The notes under the pieces were generated by a model, which saw only the letters and a program-made list of their open reading frames with translations, had not been told where the DNA came from and did no database searches. Positions 17,689 through 26,149 of a stretch of 64,000 nucleotides of DNA are shown piece after piece; the first letter of the stretch is position 1, and every line of letters starts with the position of its first letter. The stretch covers positions 62,001-126,000 of the forward strand of contig CAYVRT010000003.1 in assembly GCA_964453115.1 (NCBI GenBank). Reading direction: 5' to 3'. Source of the DNA: JAIWNK01 sp964453115 (GTDB lineage: Bacteria > Chloroflexota > Anaerolineae > Anaerolineales > Anaerolineaceae). The position numbers and the translations under genes were made by a program.

Positions 17689-18836
17689 TGCGCATTCTGT
17701 ACTTTACCCGTGATTACACCACGCACGATCACCGCTTTCTCAGCTCGCTGGCCGAGACGGAGCATTCCATCCATTCGCTGCGGCTGGAAAAACGCGGCAT
17801 GGCGCGCGAAGACCGTCCGCTGCCGCCCGAGGTGGAGCAGATTGTCTGGGGCGCGGGAAGGGACGAAGTGCGCCTGCGCGAGTATCCGGCGCTGGCCTGG
17901 GAATTGCGGCGTTTGGTCCGCTCGTTGCGCCCGGATGTGATTCACGCCGGGCCGGTGCAGTCGGCGGCTTTTTTGGCGGCGCTGACCGGGTTTCGCCCGT
18001 TGGTGACCATGTCGTGGGGTTCGGACTTGCTGCGGGATGCCGATGCGCAGCCGCGCCGCACGCGCTTTGCCCTGCGGCGCACGACGGTGCTGCTGGGCGA
18101 TTGTCTGGCCGTGCGTGACAAGGCAGCTGCCTTTGGCTTTGACCCGCAGCGCACGGTGCTGTTTCCCTGGGGGGTTGACCTGAAACGTTTTGCGCCCAAG
18201 AAGCCAGTTTCGGGTGCATTGGATGAAGCTGGGGCTGAGGAGCCGTTGCGCGCTGCGCTCGGCTGGGATGGGAATGCTTTTACGTTGCTTTGTTTGCGGG
18301 CCTGGGAGCCGCTCTATGGTGTGGATGTGGTGGTGCGGGCTTTCGCACTGGCATCGCAACATGCGCCACAGCTGCGCCTCTTTTTGTTGAGCGGCGGTTC
18401 GCAGGCAAAGCAATTGCGCGAGATTTTGTTGCGCTATGACGTGCTGGACCGGGTGGTGTTTGGCGGGCAGGTGACGCAGACAGCCTTGCCGCAATATTAT
18501 CACGCCAGCGACCTGTATCTCAGCGCCTCGCACAGTGATGGCTCATCGGTTTCGCTGATGGAGGCCCTGGCGAGTGGCTTGCCGGTGCTGGTTTCGGATA
18601 TTCCCGGCAACCGCGAATGGATTACGCCCGGGGTGCAGGGCTGGCTCTTTCCAGATGGCGATGCAGAGGCGCTGGCGTCTGGCATTTTGAACGCTGTGGA
18701 ACAACGCTCTGCCCTGTCAGCGATGGGGCGAGCCGGGCGCAGCCTGGCGGAGCAGCGCGCCAACTGGCCCGAAAACTTTCAAAAATTGCTTCAGGCCTAT
18801 CAAATGGCGCTAGAACTGGCCCGAAAGGAGCGGTGA
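17688..18836 (+). CDS. Glycosyltransferase family 4
   Basis: This 382-aa GT-B enzyme has the C-terminal donor-binding pattern LLCLRAWEPLYGVDVVVRAFA, SDLYLSASHSDGSSVSLMEALASGLPVLVSD with the E-x7-E type arrangement, and a final helix. It should add one sugar to the growing glycan at the cytoplasmic side. The ATG overlaps the stop of the NeuB-like gene by one base (TGATG), indicating translational coupling. Confidence 0.85.
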   Translation: MRILYFTRDYTTHDHRFLSSLAETEHSIHSLRLEKRGMAREDRPLPPEVEQIVWGAGRDEVRLREYPALAWELRRLVRSLRPDVIHAGPVQSAAFLAALTGFRPLVTMSWGSDLLRDADAQPRRTRFALRRTTVLLGDCLAVRDKAAAFGFDPQRTVLFPWGVDLKRFAPKKPVSGALDEAGAEEPLRAALGWDGNAFTLLCLRAWEPLYGVDVVVRAFALASQHAPQLRLFLLSGGSQAKQLREILLRYDVLDRVVFGGQVTQTALPQYYHASDLYLSASHSDGSSVSLMEALASGLPVLVSDIPGNREWITPGVQGWLFPDGDAEALASGILNAVEQRSALSAMGRAGRSLAEQRANWPENFQKLLQAYQMALELARKER

Positions 18837-18839
18837 GGG

Positions 18840-19649
18840 ATGGATGCACAAGGCCGCGTGGTTGCCATCATTCAGGCGCGGATGGGGTCGAGCCGCTTGC
18901 CGGGCAAGGTTTTGCTGGACCTGGCCGGTGCGCCGGTGCTGGCGCATGTTGTGGCGCGCCTTCGCCGCACTCGGCTTGTGGATGCGGTGATGGTGGCGAC
19001 GACTGTTGACCCTGCGGATGACCCGCTGGTTGAGTTCTGTGCTGCGAAGCGGCCCGACTTGGGGGCTGCGGAGCGGGGCCTTCCCTGCTATCGCGGCAGT
19101 GTGCTGGATGTGCTGGAGCGCTTTGTGCAGGCCGCGCGCCATGCGGAGGCGGATGTGGTGGTGCGCATTACAGCCGATTGTCCGTTGATTGACCCGCAGG
19201 TGGTGGATGCGGTGGTTGAGGCATTGCTGAAAAACCCGAGCTGCGATTTTGCCTGCAACCGTCTGCCGCCGCCCTGGCGACGCACCTTTCCGATTGGGCT
19301 GGATGTGGAGGTGTGCCGTATGACGGCGCTCGAGCGTGCCGCCCGCGAGGCAACGCAGGCCTATCAGCGTGAGCATGTCATGCCCTATTTGTATGATACG
19401 CCGGGCCGTTTTGGCGTGCTGCAATTGCACACCGCCCCCGATTATGGCAGCCTGCGTTGGACGCTTGACACGCCGGCAGATTTGACAGTCCTGCGGCAGA
19501 TGTTTGCTGCCTTTGCGGGCCGGGAAGATGAGTTTTCCTGGCAGGAGGCATTGGCCTGGTGGCAGGCGCACCCTGAGGTGCAGGGGCTGAATGCCGGGGT
19601 GCAGCATAAATCCTTGACCGATGTGGATGCCCGTTGGGAGCAGCAATGA
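18840..19649 (+). CDS. Cytidylyltransferase-family protein (NeuA/SpsF-like)
   Basis: This 269-aa protein has the nucleotidyltransferase signature IIQARMGSSRLPGKVL at its N-terminus, RITADCPLIDPQVVD in the middle and RWTLDTPADL later. These match the SpsF/CMP-sugar cytidylyltransferase family. It probably activates the keto acid made by the NeuB-like enzyme to a CMP-sugar. It lies 3 nt after the GT4 gene and overlaps the next gene by 4 nt. Confidence 0.85.
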   Translation: MDAQGRVVAIIQARMGSSRLPGKVLLDLAGAPVLAHVVARLRRTRLVDAVMVATTVDPADDPLVEFCAAKRPDLGAAERGLPCYRGSVLDVLERFVQAARHAEADVVVRITADCPLIDPQVVDAVVEALLKNPSCDFACNRLPPPWRRTFPIGLDVEVCRMTALERAAREATQAYQREHVMPYLYDTPGRFGVLQLHTAPDYGSLRWTLDTPADLTVLRQMFAAFAGREDEFSWQEALAWWQAHPEVQGLNAGVQHKSLTDVDARWEQQ

Positions 19650-20563
19650 ACGAACATCTGACTATTTTCACCGCGCCCAAGCCATTTACCAACCCGCACA
19701 TTGCAACGATTCAGCGAAACGCCATTCGCTCGTGGAAGGCGCTGGGGCCGGATGTGAGCGTGTTGGTGATTGGCAACGAGGAGGGCATTCAGCAAGCGGC
19801 AGCAGACCTGGGGGTGGGCTGGCTGCCGGAGGTGGCCTGCAACCCGCATGGCACGCCCTTCATTCCGGCGCTCTTTCAGGCGGCCCGTCAGCACAGCACT
19901 TCGCCACTTTTGGCGTATGTCAATGCAGATATTTTGCTCCTGCCCGATTTTTTGGCAGCAGCAGAACGGCTGGCTGCGCAATTGCCGCATTTCTTGCTGG
20001 TTGGGCAGCGCTGGGATCTGGATCTGCGCGAGCCGCTCGAATTTTCGGGCCTTTGGCAGGCGGCCCTGCGGCAACGCCTGGCAGAGGATGGACGCCTGCA
20101 CCCACGCGGTGGGAGCGATTATTTCGTCTTCCCGCGGGCCTGCTTTGAGCAGATTCCCGGGCTGGTGGTGGGGCGCGCCGGCTGGGATAACTGGATGCTG
20201 TTTGAGGCGCGGCGGCGTGGCTGGGCGCTGGTGGATGGAACAGCCGATGTGTGGATTGTGCATCAAAACCACGATTACAGTCATCTGCCCGGCGGACAGC
20301 CGCATTATCGGCAGCCGGAAACGTTTGAGAATATTCGGTTGGCGGGTGGGCGCTGGGTGACGCGCTTCACCTTGCTGGATTGTGACCGGCGACTGGTGAA
20401 TGGGCGGCTCTTTCCGGCTTTACCGGGCTGGCAGAAGTTCTGGCGCGAGGTCGAAATTTTGCCCGTCACGCGCCTGCATTCGCTCAGGCTGGGGCGCGCC
20501 TTTTATGCCCTGTTTCACCCGCGCCGTGCCTGGCGAGAAAGGAAAGGCAACGGATGCGCATAG
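19646..20563 (+). CDS. Putative GT-A glycosyltransferase
   Basis: This 305-aa protein begins LTIFTAPKPFTNPHIATIQRNAI and has the string LLAYVNADILLLPDF at about residue 90, which looks like the metal-binding DxD region of a GT-A fold (N-A-D here). FVFPRACFEQIPGLVVGRAGWDNWMLFEARRRG resembles the acceptor half of such enzymes. The specific family is not certain. It overlaps both neighbours and belongs to the polysaccharide operon. Confidence 0.65.
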   Translation: MNEHLTIFTAPKPFTNPHIATIQRNAIRSWKALGPDVSVLVIGNEEGIQQAAADLGVGWLPEVACNPHGTPFIPALFQAARQHSTSPLLAYVNADILLLPDFLAAAERLAAQLPHFLLVGQRWDLDLREPLEFSGLWQAALRQRLAEDGRLHPRGGSDYFVFPRACFEQIPGLVVGRAGWDNWMLFEARRRGWALVDGTADVWIVHQNHDYSHLPGGQPHYRQPETFENIRLAGGRWVTRFTLLDCDRRLVNGRLFPALPGWQKFWREVEILPVTRLHSLRLGRAFYALFHPRRAWRERKGNGCA

Positions 20564-21513
20564 GACAAAACCCGGCCAAATTTGTGCAGCAGGTGGCTCA
20601 GCCGGCGCGCGTGACGGTTGCTGTGCTGAATTACATTCCCTTCCTGAGCGGCTTTTATGCACAGGCGCTGGATGTGCTGAAGCTGTGCCTCCAAAGTGCC
20701 CGCACCGATCCGGGCCTGGATTTTGATTTGATGGTCTTTGATAATGCAAGCTGCCCTGAGGTGCAGGATTGGCTGTTGACTGAGCAGCGGGCGGGGCGAA
20801 TTCAATACCTCTTCCTCTCCAGCAAAAACCTGGGCAAAGGGGGGGCGTGGAATATCCTCTTTGCCGGCGCGCCGGGTGAGATTCTCAGTTACGCGGATAG
20901 CGATGTGCTGTTTTCACCGGGCTGGCTGGCTAAATCGCTGCAACTGCTGGAAACGTTTCCGAATGTTGGCATGGTCACGGCCCGTCCTTTTCGCACCAAT
21001 CCAGAATTTTACAGCCGGACGCTGGAATGGGCCGCGCAAACCCCGGGTGTGACGCTTGAGCGCGGCAGCTTCATCCCCTGGCAAACCTTCTTTGCGTTTG
21101 ACCGGAGCCTGGGGCAGGCCGAGGAGGAAATTCGGCAGCGTTATGAAAGCACGCAGGATGTGCGCCTGACCTATCAGGGGCTTTCGGCTCTGGTGGGTGC
21201 TTCGCACTGGCAGTTCACTGCCCGTAAGCAGACTCTGGCGCAGTTCCTGCCCTTCCAGATGGATCGTCCGATGGGGCAGGTCAAGCAGCTGGATCAGCGC
21301 GTTAATGCGGCCGGGTTGCTGCGCCTGATGCCAACAGAGGCCCTGGCAATGAATATGAGCAATACCGTTCCGGAGCAGCTGCGTTTGGACCGGTCAGACC
21401 GCCGTTCGGCGGGGCGGGGCAGCTTCAGGCCGTGGATGGATTGGCCGCCGCTTCGCAAACTGCTGCTCAAGGTATACGATACAATCTTTCGCTGGTATTA
21501 CGACCGGCCTTGA
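20554..21513 (+). CDS. Glycosyltransferase family 2-like
   Basis: This 319-aa protein has the GT2 pattern VTVAVLNYIP, FDLMVFDNASCPEV, SSKNLGKGGAWN and ILSYADSDVLFSPGWL, with DSD as the metal-binding motif. It is probably a cytoplasmic transferase. Its start overlaps the preceding gene by 10 nt. The C-terminal part is basic and ends near a stretch that could be membrane-associated. Confidence 0.78.
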   Translation: MRIGQNPAKFVQQVAQPARVTVAVLNYIPFLSGFYAQALDVLKLCLQSARTDPGLDFDLMVFDNASCPEVQDWLLTEQRAGRIQYLFLSSKNLGKGGAWNILFAGAPGEILSYADSDVLFSPGWLAKSLQLLETFPNVGMVTARPFRTNPEFYSRTLEWAAQTPGVTLERGSFIPWQTFFAFDRSLGQAEEEIRQRYESTQDVRLTYQGLSALVGASHWQFTARKQTLAQFLPFQMDRPMGQVKQLDQRVNAAGLLRLMPTEALAMNMSNTVPEQLRLDRSDRRSAGRGSFRPWMDWPPLRKLLLKVYDTIFRWYYDRP

Positions 21514-21528
21514 GGCCGGAGGAGGACG

Positions 21529-22989
21529 ATGGCTTTGACTGCAAAACGTGTTTTCATCAGCGCCGATCATGGGTTGGCGGTGGTTTACTTCTTGCAGAGC
21601 GATGTGCTGCCGAACTTGCTTTCTGCTGGGCTGGAGGTGGTGCTGCTGACGGATGATGGCCTCAAGCAGCAGATTGCGGCGCGTTTTGAGCAGCCAGGGC
21701 TGACGGTGGAAGGTCTGCGCTTTGCTGAGTGCCGGCGCTATTTTGACACTTACGCACATAGTATGCAATACTGGCTGCACTTCCTGCGCTGGATGGGCGG
21801 TTCGGAGCGCATTAACACCAATGCGATGGATGGGCATTTGCGGCAGATGGCGTTTGAGGCTTCGCGGCGTGCCAAATTATTCATGCCGCTGGTGCGCATG
21901 GCGGTTCGGCGGCTGCGTCGCAGCGCCGGGGCGCGCCGCTGGCTGATGCAACAGCAGATGGCCTTCATCCCGGGTTTGTATACATCCTTGTTCGAGAAAT
22001 ATCAACCATCTCTGGTAATTGCCAGCACTCCTGGCTGGCGCTGGGATCGCTATTTGCTGCGCGAGGCAGCGCAGCGCGGCGTTCAGACAGCCGCGGCAAT
22101 TGTGGGGTGGGATAATCCGTCCAGCTATCGCTTGCCTGGCGCACCGGTAGATTGGGTTACCTGCTGGTCGGAAATTCAAAAGGAAGAGCTGGTGCTTGGC
22201 TCCGATTGGCGCCCGGAACAGGTGCATATCGGCGGCATTCCCTCCTATGATGGCTATTTCCGGCGCACCTGGCAGATGTCACGCGCTGAATATTTCGCCC
22301 TGCATGGGCTTGACCCGAACCGAAAATTGCTGGCCTATGCTTCGAGCTTTGTGACGTTTGCGCCGAATTATCGCAATATTGAGGCGCTGGCGCACCTGGT
22401 GAGCAGCGATGCATTGGCGCAGCCCTGTCAGTTGCTCATCCGCTTGCACCCCAATCACTTTATGCCTGGTTCACTGTATGAGGGCGAGGCGCAGCGTGTG
22501 CGCGAACTGGTGCGCAGCCTGCCGCACGTTCACCTGGTGGAGCCGGTGCCGCTTGGCGGAGAACTGGGCTACTATTCCGGTGAGGATATGCCCGAAAAGG
22601 CCTCGATGATGGCGCATGCCGATGTGTTTTTGACCGTCTATTCGACAATGGTGGTCGAAACGGCCGTCCATGACCGGCCCATCATTGGTCTATGCCTGGA
22701 TACGCCGGGGGGCTGGAATGCGCCGGGCAAGTTCTCGTTGGCGCTTTCGGAAATTGGCGAATGGCCGACGCATCAGCGTTTTCGCGCTGCGCAGGCCGGG
22801 CAGGTGGCAATGGACGAGGGCAGCTTGCAGCAGGCGATTAACCGCTATCTGCTCGACCCGCAGGCCGACGCAGAAGCGCGGCGCAAGTTCCTGAAGGATG
22901 AAGTCACCTTTACCGATGGTTCAGCCGGGCGGCGTACCGGCCAATTCCTTGCCCGTCTTGCGCTGGAAGCAGCGAGAAAGGGGAAATGA
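21529..22989 (+). CDS. Putative GT-B-type transferase (CDP-glycerol/UDP-GlcNAc epimerase-like fold)
   Basis: This 486-aa protein starts with RVFISADHGLAVVYFLQSDVLP and LEVVLLTDDG. Its second half has KLLAYASSFVTFAPN, LLIRLHPNHFMPG, LPHVHLVEP and HADVFLTVYSTMVVETAVHDRPIIGL. This HPN...STMVVE...PII pattern is shared by CDP-glycerol glycerophosphotransferases and other GT-B enzymes. It may transfer a sugar or polyol phosphate. The start has GGAGGA 3 nt before ATG. Confidence 0.65.
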   Translation: MALTAKRVFISADHGLAVVYFLQSDVLPNLLSAGLEVVLLTDDGLKQQIAARFEQPGLTVEGLRFAECRRYFDTYAHSMQYWLHFLRWMGGSERINTNAMDGHLRQMAFEASRRAKLFMPLVRMAVRRLRRSAGARRWLMQQQMAFIPGLYTSLFEKYQPSLVIASTPGWRWDRYLLREAAQRGVQTAAAIVGWDNPSSYRLPGAPVDWVTCWSEIQKEELVLGSDWRPEQVHIGGIPSYDGYFRRTWQMSRAEYFALHGLDPNRKLLAYASSFVTFAPNYRNIEALAHLVSSDALAQPCQLLIRLHPNHFMPGSLYEGEAQRVRELVRSLPHVHLVEPVPLGGELGYYSGEDMPEKASMMAHADVFLTVYSTMVVETAVHDRPIIGLCLDTPGGWNAPGKFSLALSEIGEWPTHQRFRAAQAGQVAMDEGSLQQAINRYLLDPQADAEARRKFLKDEVTFTDGSAGRRTGQFLARLALEAARKGK

Positions 22990-22993
22990 GGCC

Positions 22994-24004
22994 ATGCGTT
23001 TTTTGATTGCCGGTTTTGGTTCGATTGGACGGCGGCACTTGCGCAATTTGCTTACCCTGGGGGAGCGGGATGTGGTTCTGTTGCGCAGCGGCAAAAGCAC
23101 CCTGCCAACCGATGAATTGGCCGGGCTGCCGGTGGAAACAACGCTTGAGGCGGCGCTGGCGCATTGCCCGGATGTGGTGATTGTGGCAACGCCAACCGCC
23201 CTGCACATGCCGCTTGCCATCCCGGCGGCAGAGGCCGGCTGCACCATCTTCCTGGAAAAGCCGATAGCCGAAGATTTGAGACAGGTGGAAGAGCTGCGCA
23301 ATGCCTTGCAGCGCGGCGGCGGGCAATTATTGGTTGGCTTTCAATTCCGTTTTCACCCGGGGCTGCAACAGGTGCGCAGCTGGTTGAAAGAAGCAGCCAT
23401 TGGCCGCCCGTTGCTGGCGAATGCAGAATGGGGCGAATATCTGCCGGATTGGCACCCCTGGGAAGATTACCGGCAGAGCTATGCCGCACGGGCCGATTTG
23501 GGCGGTGGCGTGGCGCGCACGCTTTGCCATCCGCTGGATTATTTGCGCTGGCTATTGGGCGAGGTCAGTCAGGCGCAGGCACGCGCTGCACAGGTGAGCG
23601 ACCTGGAAATGGAGGTGGAAGATTGGGCCGAGTTTTCCTTGCTGTTTGCGAATGGTGTGCGCGGGCGGGTGCAGGTCAATTATGTGCAGCGTCCGGCAGT
23701 ACATCGGCTGGAAATTGTTGGCACACACGGCAGCATCCGCTGGGATGCGAGCGATGGCGCGGCGCATTGTTACCGGGTTGGCGCCCAGAATCCGGGCTGC
23801 GAATGGCAAACTGTTAGCCCGCCGCCTGGTTTTGAGCGCAATGACCTGTTCCTGGCGCAGACCCGTCACCTGCTGGCTGTGGCGCAAGGGCAGGAGCCGC
23901 CGCGCTGCACGCTGGAAGATGGGGTGCGGGCCTTGGAACTGGCAGCTTTGGTGAATTGGCAGAGCGGCCCCAAAGTCGGGCCGAGGAAGGATGAGCAACT
24001 ATGA
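22994..24004 (+). CDS. Gfo/Idh/MocA family oxidoreductase
   Basis: This 336-aa protein has the NAD-binding motif FLIAGFGSIGRRH, the family EKPI motif (FLEKPIAEDL) and a C-terminal substrate domain with GGGVARTLCHPLDYLRWL, where the His would be the usual catalytic residue. Such enzymes oxidise or reduce sugar nucleotides in surface glycan pathways. ATG 22994 is chosen as the start of the Rossmann fold. It could modify the activated sugar together with the GNAT protein encoded next. Confidence 0.83.
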   Translation: MRFLIAGFGSIGRRHLRNLLTLGERDVVLLRSGKSTLPTDELAGLPVETTLEAALAHCPDVVIVATPTALHMPLAIPAAEAGCTIFLEKPIAEDLRQVEELRNALQRGGGQLLVGFQFRFHPGLQQVRSWLKEAAIGRPLLANAEWGEYLPDWHPWEDYRQSYAARADLGGGVARTLCHPLDYLRWLLGEVSQAQARAAQVSDLEMEVEDWAEFSLLFANGVRGRVQVNYVQRPAVHRLEIVGTHGSIRWDASDGAAHCYRVGAQNPGCEWQTVSPPPGFERNDLFLAQTRHLLAVAQGQEPPRCTLEDGVRALELAALVNWQSGPKVGPRKDEQL

Positions 24005-24960
24005 ATCAGGATGCGTTTTGGAAGGATCTTGAGGGCGCACGGCAGTTGTTGGCTGAGCTGCGAATGCGAAACGGCGCAGTGACTGTGGATTTTGAAGAGG
24101 CGATGCAGTTGGAAGAGGTGCAAAGCACCTTGCGCATTTGGCGGGCGGAAGATGGCAGCCCGGCGGCCTTTGTGTATGTTGATGCGTATGCCAATTTTTG
24201 CTTTGAGGTGGCCGATCCTGCCTGGCTGCATGGCGGCCCGATCTCTGGGCTGCATGGCGGCCCGATCTCTGGGGAATTGCCGCAGCGCGAGGCCGAGATG
24301 GTTGGCTGGGCGATAGATTGCATTCGGCAGCGCGGCGAATCGGCTCTGGATGCATGTTGTGGCATGGATGAGGGCAGCGCCTGGCGGCACGCCTTCTTGC
24401 TGCGGCATGGTTTTGTGCCGCAGGCGATGCGTTCTTTGCATTATGCACGCCCGTTGATGCTGCCCCTGGCCGATTGTCCTCTGCCGGAGGGGTTTGTGTT
24501 GCGCCCTGTGCAGGGTGAGGCCGAGGTGGAAGCGCTGGTGGAATTGCACCGGGCGGCTTTTGGCACCGATCACATGACGGTGGAGGAACGGCTGGCAATC
24601 ATGCGCGCTCCGGGCTATCTCCCCAGGCTCGATTTGTTGATCGTTGCGCCCAACGGTCAGCGCTGTGCCTTTTGCATTTGTGGCTGGGATGTGGAGCAGC
24701 AGGTGGCCTACACCGACCCGATTGGCGTGCACCCCGATTTTCAAGGGCGCAGCCTGGGGCGGGCAATTTTGACCGCCGCACTGCGCTTGTTGATGGCAGA
24801 GGCCGACCCGGCGCGCAAACCGGAGTTGATGACGGTTGAGGTTGGCACGAGCAGTGAAAACCTGGCAATGCAGCGCCTGGCTGAGGCGGTTGGCTTCCGC
24901 AAGGTTTCCGAAACAGCCTGGTTTTCGTTGGCTGTCCAATCTCCAGAATCGGGTGAGTGA
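24001..24960 (+). CDS. GNAT acetyltransferase with an in-frame 24-bp tandem duplication
   Basis: This 319-aa protein has a recognisable GNAT domain in its second half (VEALVELHRAAFGTDHM, YTDPIGVHPDFQGRSLGRAIL with the acetyl-CoA motif QGRSLGRA, and NLAMQRLAEAVGFRKV). The first half is a diverged GNAT-like fold. A perfect tandem duplication of eight codons (LHGGPISG twice) lies around residues 76-91. The start overlaps the upstream stop as ATGA. It is the second GNAT gene flanking this operon. Confidence 0.8.
   Translation: MNQDAFWKDLEGARQLLAELRMRNGAVTVDFEEAMQLEEVQSTLRIWRAEDGSPAAFVYVDAYANFCFEVADPAWLHGGPISGLHGGPISGELPQREAEMVGWAIDCIRQRGESALDACCGMDEGSAWRHAFLLRHGFVPQAMRSLHYARPLMLPLADCPLPEGFVLRPVQGEAEVEALVELHRAAFGTDHMTVEERLAIMRAPGYLPRLDLLIVAPNGQRCAFCICGWDVEQQVAYTDPIGVHPDFQGRSLGRAILTAALRLLMAEADPARKPELMTVEVGTSSENLAMQRLAEAVGFRKVSETAWFSLAVQSPESGE
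24225..24272 (+). repeat. Perfect 24-bp tandem duplication
   Basis: Copies at 24225-24248 and 24249-24272 are identical, so the duplication is probably recent. It keeps the reading frame and adds eight residues to the GNAT protein. Confidence 0.95.
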
Positions 24961-24968
24961 AGGAGACT

Positions 24969-26009
24969 ATGGAGCGGCCCAACCAACAGGCCGTCGAGCG
25001 GGCTGCTGAACAGCACATCGTTCAGTCTGCTGCGCAGCGCCTGAACGATGTGCAGGCCGATGCCGGGCATTGGGCGGCGCGGCGACTCTTCGATGGTTTT
25101 CGCGAGGGCTACGCTGGCCTGACGATTGACCTGTATGCGCATACGCTGGTCTTTAGCCGGCATGAGCCGGTGTTGAATGAAGGGCAGCTGGGTTTGCTTG
25201 CCGTGCGCCTGCGGGAGCTTTTTCCCTGGGTGCGGGCTGTGCTGGTCAAAGACCGAAAACCGCCGCTGGGCGGTGAGGTGCAGCCTGAGGCCCGGCGTGG
25301 ACGCCTGGCGTGGGGCGAAAATCCAGACCGGCGGCTGCGCGAGAACGGCGTTTGGTACGCACTTGATTTGCAGATGAATCAGGATGCGAGCTTTTATCTG
25401 GATACGCGCTTGCTGCGTGCCTGGCTGAAAGAAAATCTATCTGGCAAAACATTGCTCAATACGTTTGCTTATACAGGCAGCCTGGGCGTTGCTGCTCTGG
25501 CGGGGGGTGCAGCGCAGGTTGTGCAACTCGATCGAAACCGTCAGTTCCTCAACCTTGCCAAACAAAGCTACGCGCTGAATGGGCTGGCGGTGCAACGGAG
25601 CGACTTCTTGAGTGGTGATTTTTATCCGCTCACGGCGCAACTGCGGCGGGCAGGGGCGCAGTTTGATGCTGTGGTGCTGGATGCGCCGTTCTTTTCAACT
25701 TCGGTGAAAGGGCGGGTGGATTTGCAGAATGATATGGAGCGGCTGATCAACCGCCTGCGTCCATTGGTGCGCAGCGGCGGCTGGCTGTTGGCAATCAACA
25801 ATGCCTTGTTTGTCAGCGGGCGTGACTATCTGGCAACTTTGCAATGCCTGTGCGATGGCGGTGGTCTGGAAATTGAGGCCCTGCTGCCGGTTGGGGAAGA
25901 TTGCCTGGGCAACCACCCTGCGGCAGCAGCCGACCCGGCGCCTTTTGTGCATAGCACCAAAATTGCCTTGCTGCGCGTGCGGCATGTTGCATCCTTTACT
26001 GCCCGTTAA
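24969..26009 (+). CDS. RlmI-like class I SAM methyltransferase without PUA domain
   Basis: This 346-aa protein has the RlmI/RlmK-type catalytic domain: ALDLQMNQDASFYLDTR, motif I LNTFAYTGSLGVAALAGGA, motif II near VVQLDRNRQFLNLAK, and motif IV VLDAPFFS. It probably methylates rRNA or another nucleic acid. The usual N-terminal PUA domain is not evident. ATG 24969 follows AAGGAG with a short gap, and GTG 24957 is an alternative. Its last four codons and stop lie inside the left repeat of the island, so its C-terminus may have been rebuilt by integration. Confidence 0.75.
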   Translation: MERPNQQAVERAAEQHIVQSAAQRLNDVQADAGHWAARRLFDGFREGYAGLTIDLYAHTLVFSRHEPVLNEGQLGLLAVRLRELFPWVRAVLVKDRKPPLGGEVQPEARRGRLAWGENPDRRLRENGVWYALDLQMNQDASFYLDTRLLRAWLKENLSGKTLLNTFAYTGSLGVAALAGGAAQVVQLDRNRQFLNLAKQSYALNGLAVQRSDFLSGDFYPLTAQLRRAGAQFDAVVLDAPFFSTSVKGRVDLQNDMERLINRLRPLVRSGGWLLAINNALFVSGRDYLATLQCLCDGGGLEIEALLPVGEDCLGNHPAAAADPAPFVHSTKIALLRVRHVASFTAR

Positions 26010-26023
26010 GCTGCTGTTAACGG
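25991..26023. repeat. Left direct repeat / putative attachment site
   Basis: The 30 bases 25991-26020 recur at 29712-29741 with one mismatch (position 4). Inside this copy, arms CCGTTAA (26003-26009) and TTAACGG (26017-26023) flank a 7-nt spacer GCTGCTG, the layout of a tyrosine recombinase core site. It covers the stop codon of the RlmI-like gene. Confidence 0.75.
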
Positions 26024-26149
26024 CTGGCGTTGGCTGCCCAATTCTCTTGCCTGGCAACGCATCAAACCGGTTGTTGGGGGCAAATGTTTTGTTTTTGCGG
26101 TTGAAAATGTCTTTGGCGCCTGCGTGTATGAACATTTAAGATTTTTAGT
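26024..26149. other. Left end of island, no gene recognised
   Basis: These 126 bases contain a 6-bp inverted pair (GCGTTG at about 26027 and CAACGC at about 26057) and an AT-rich tract, but no open frame or terminator that I can support. Confidence 0.5.
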
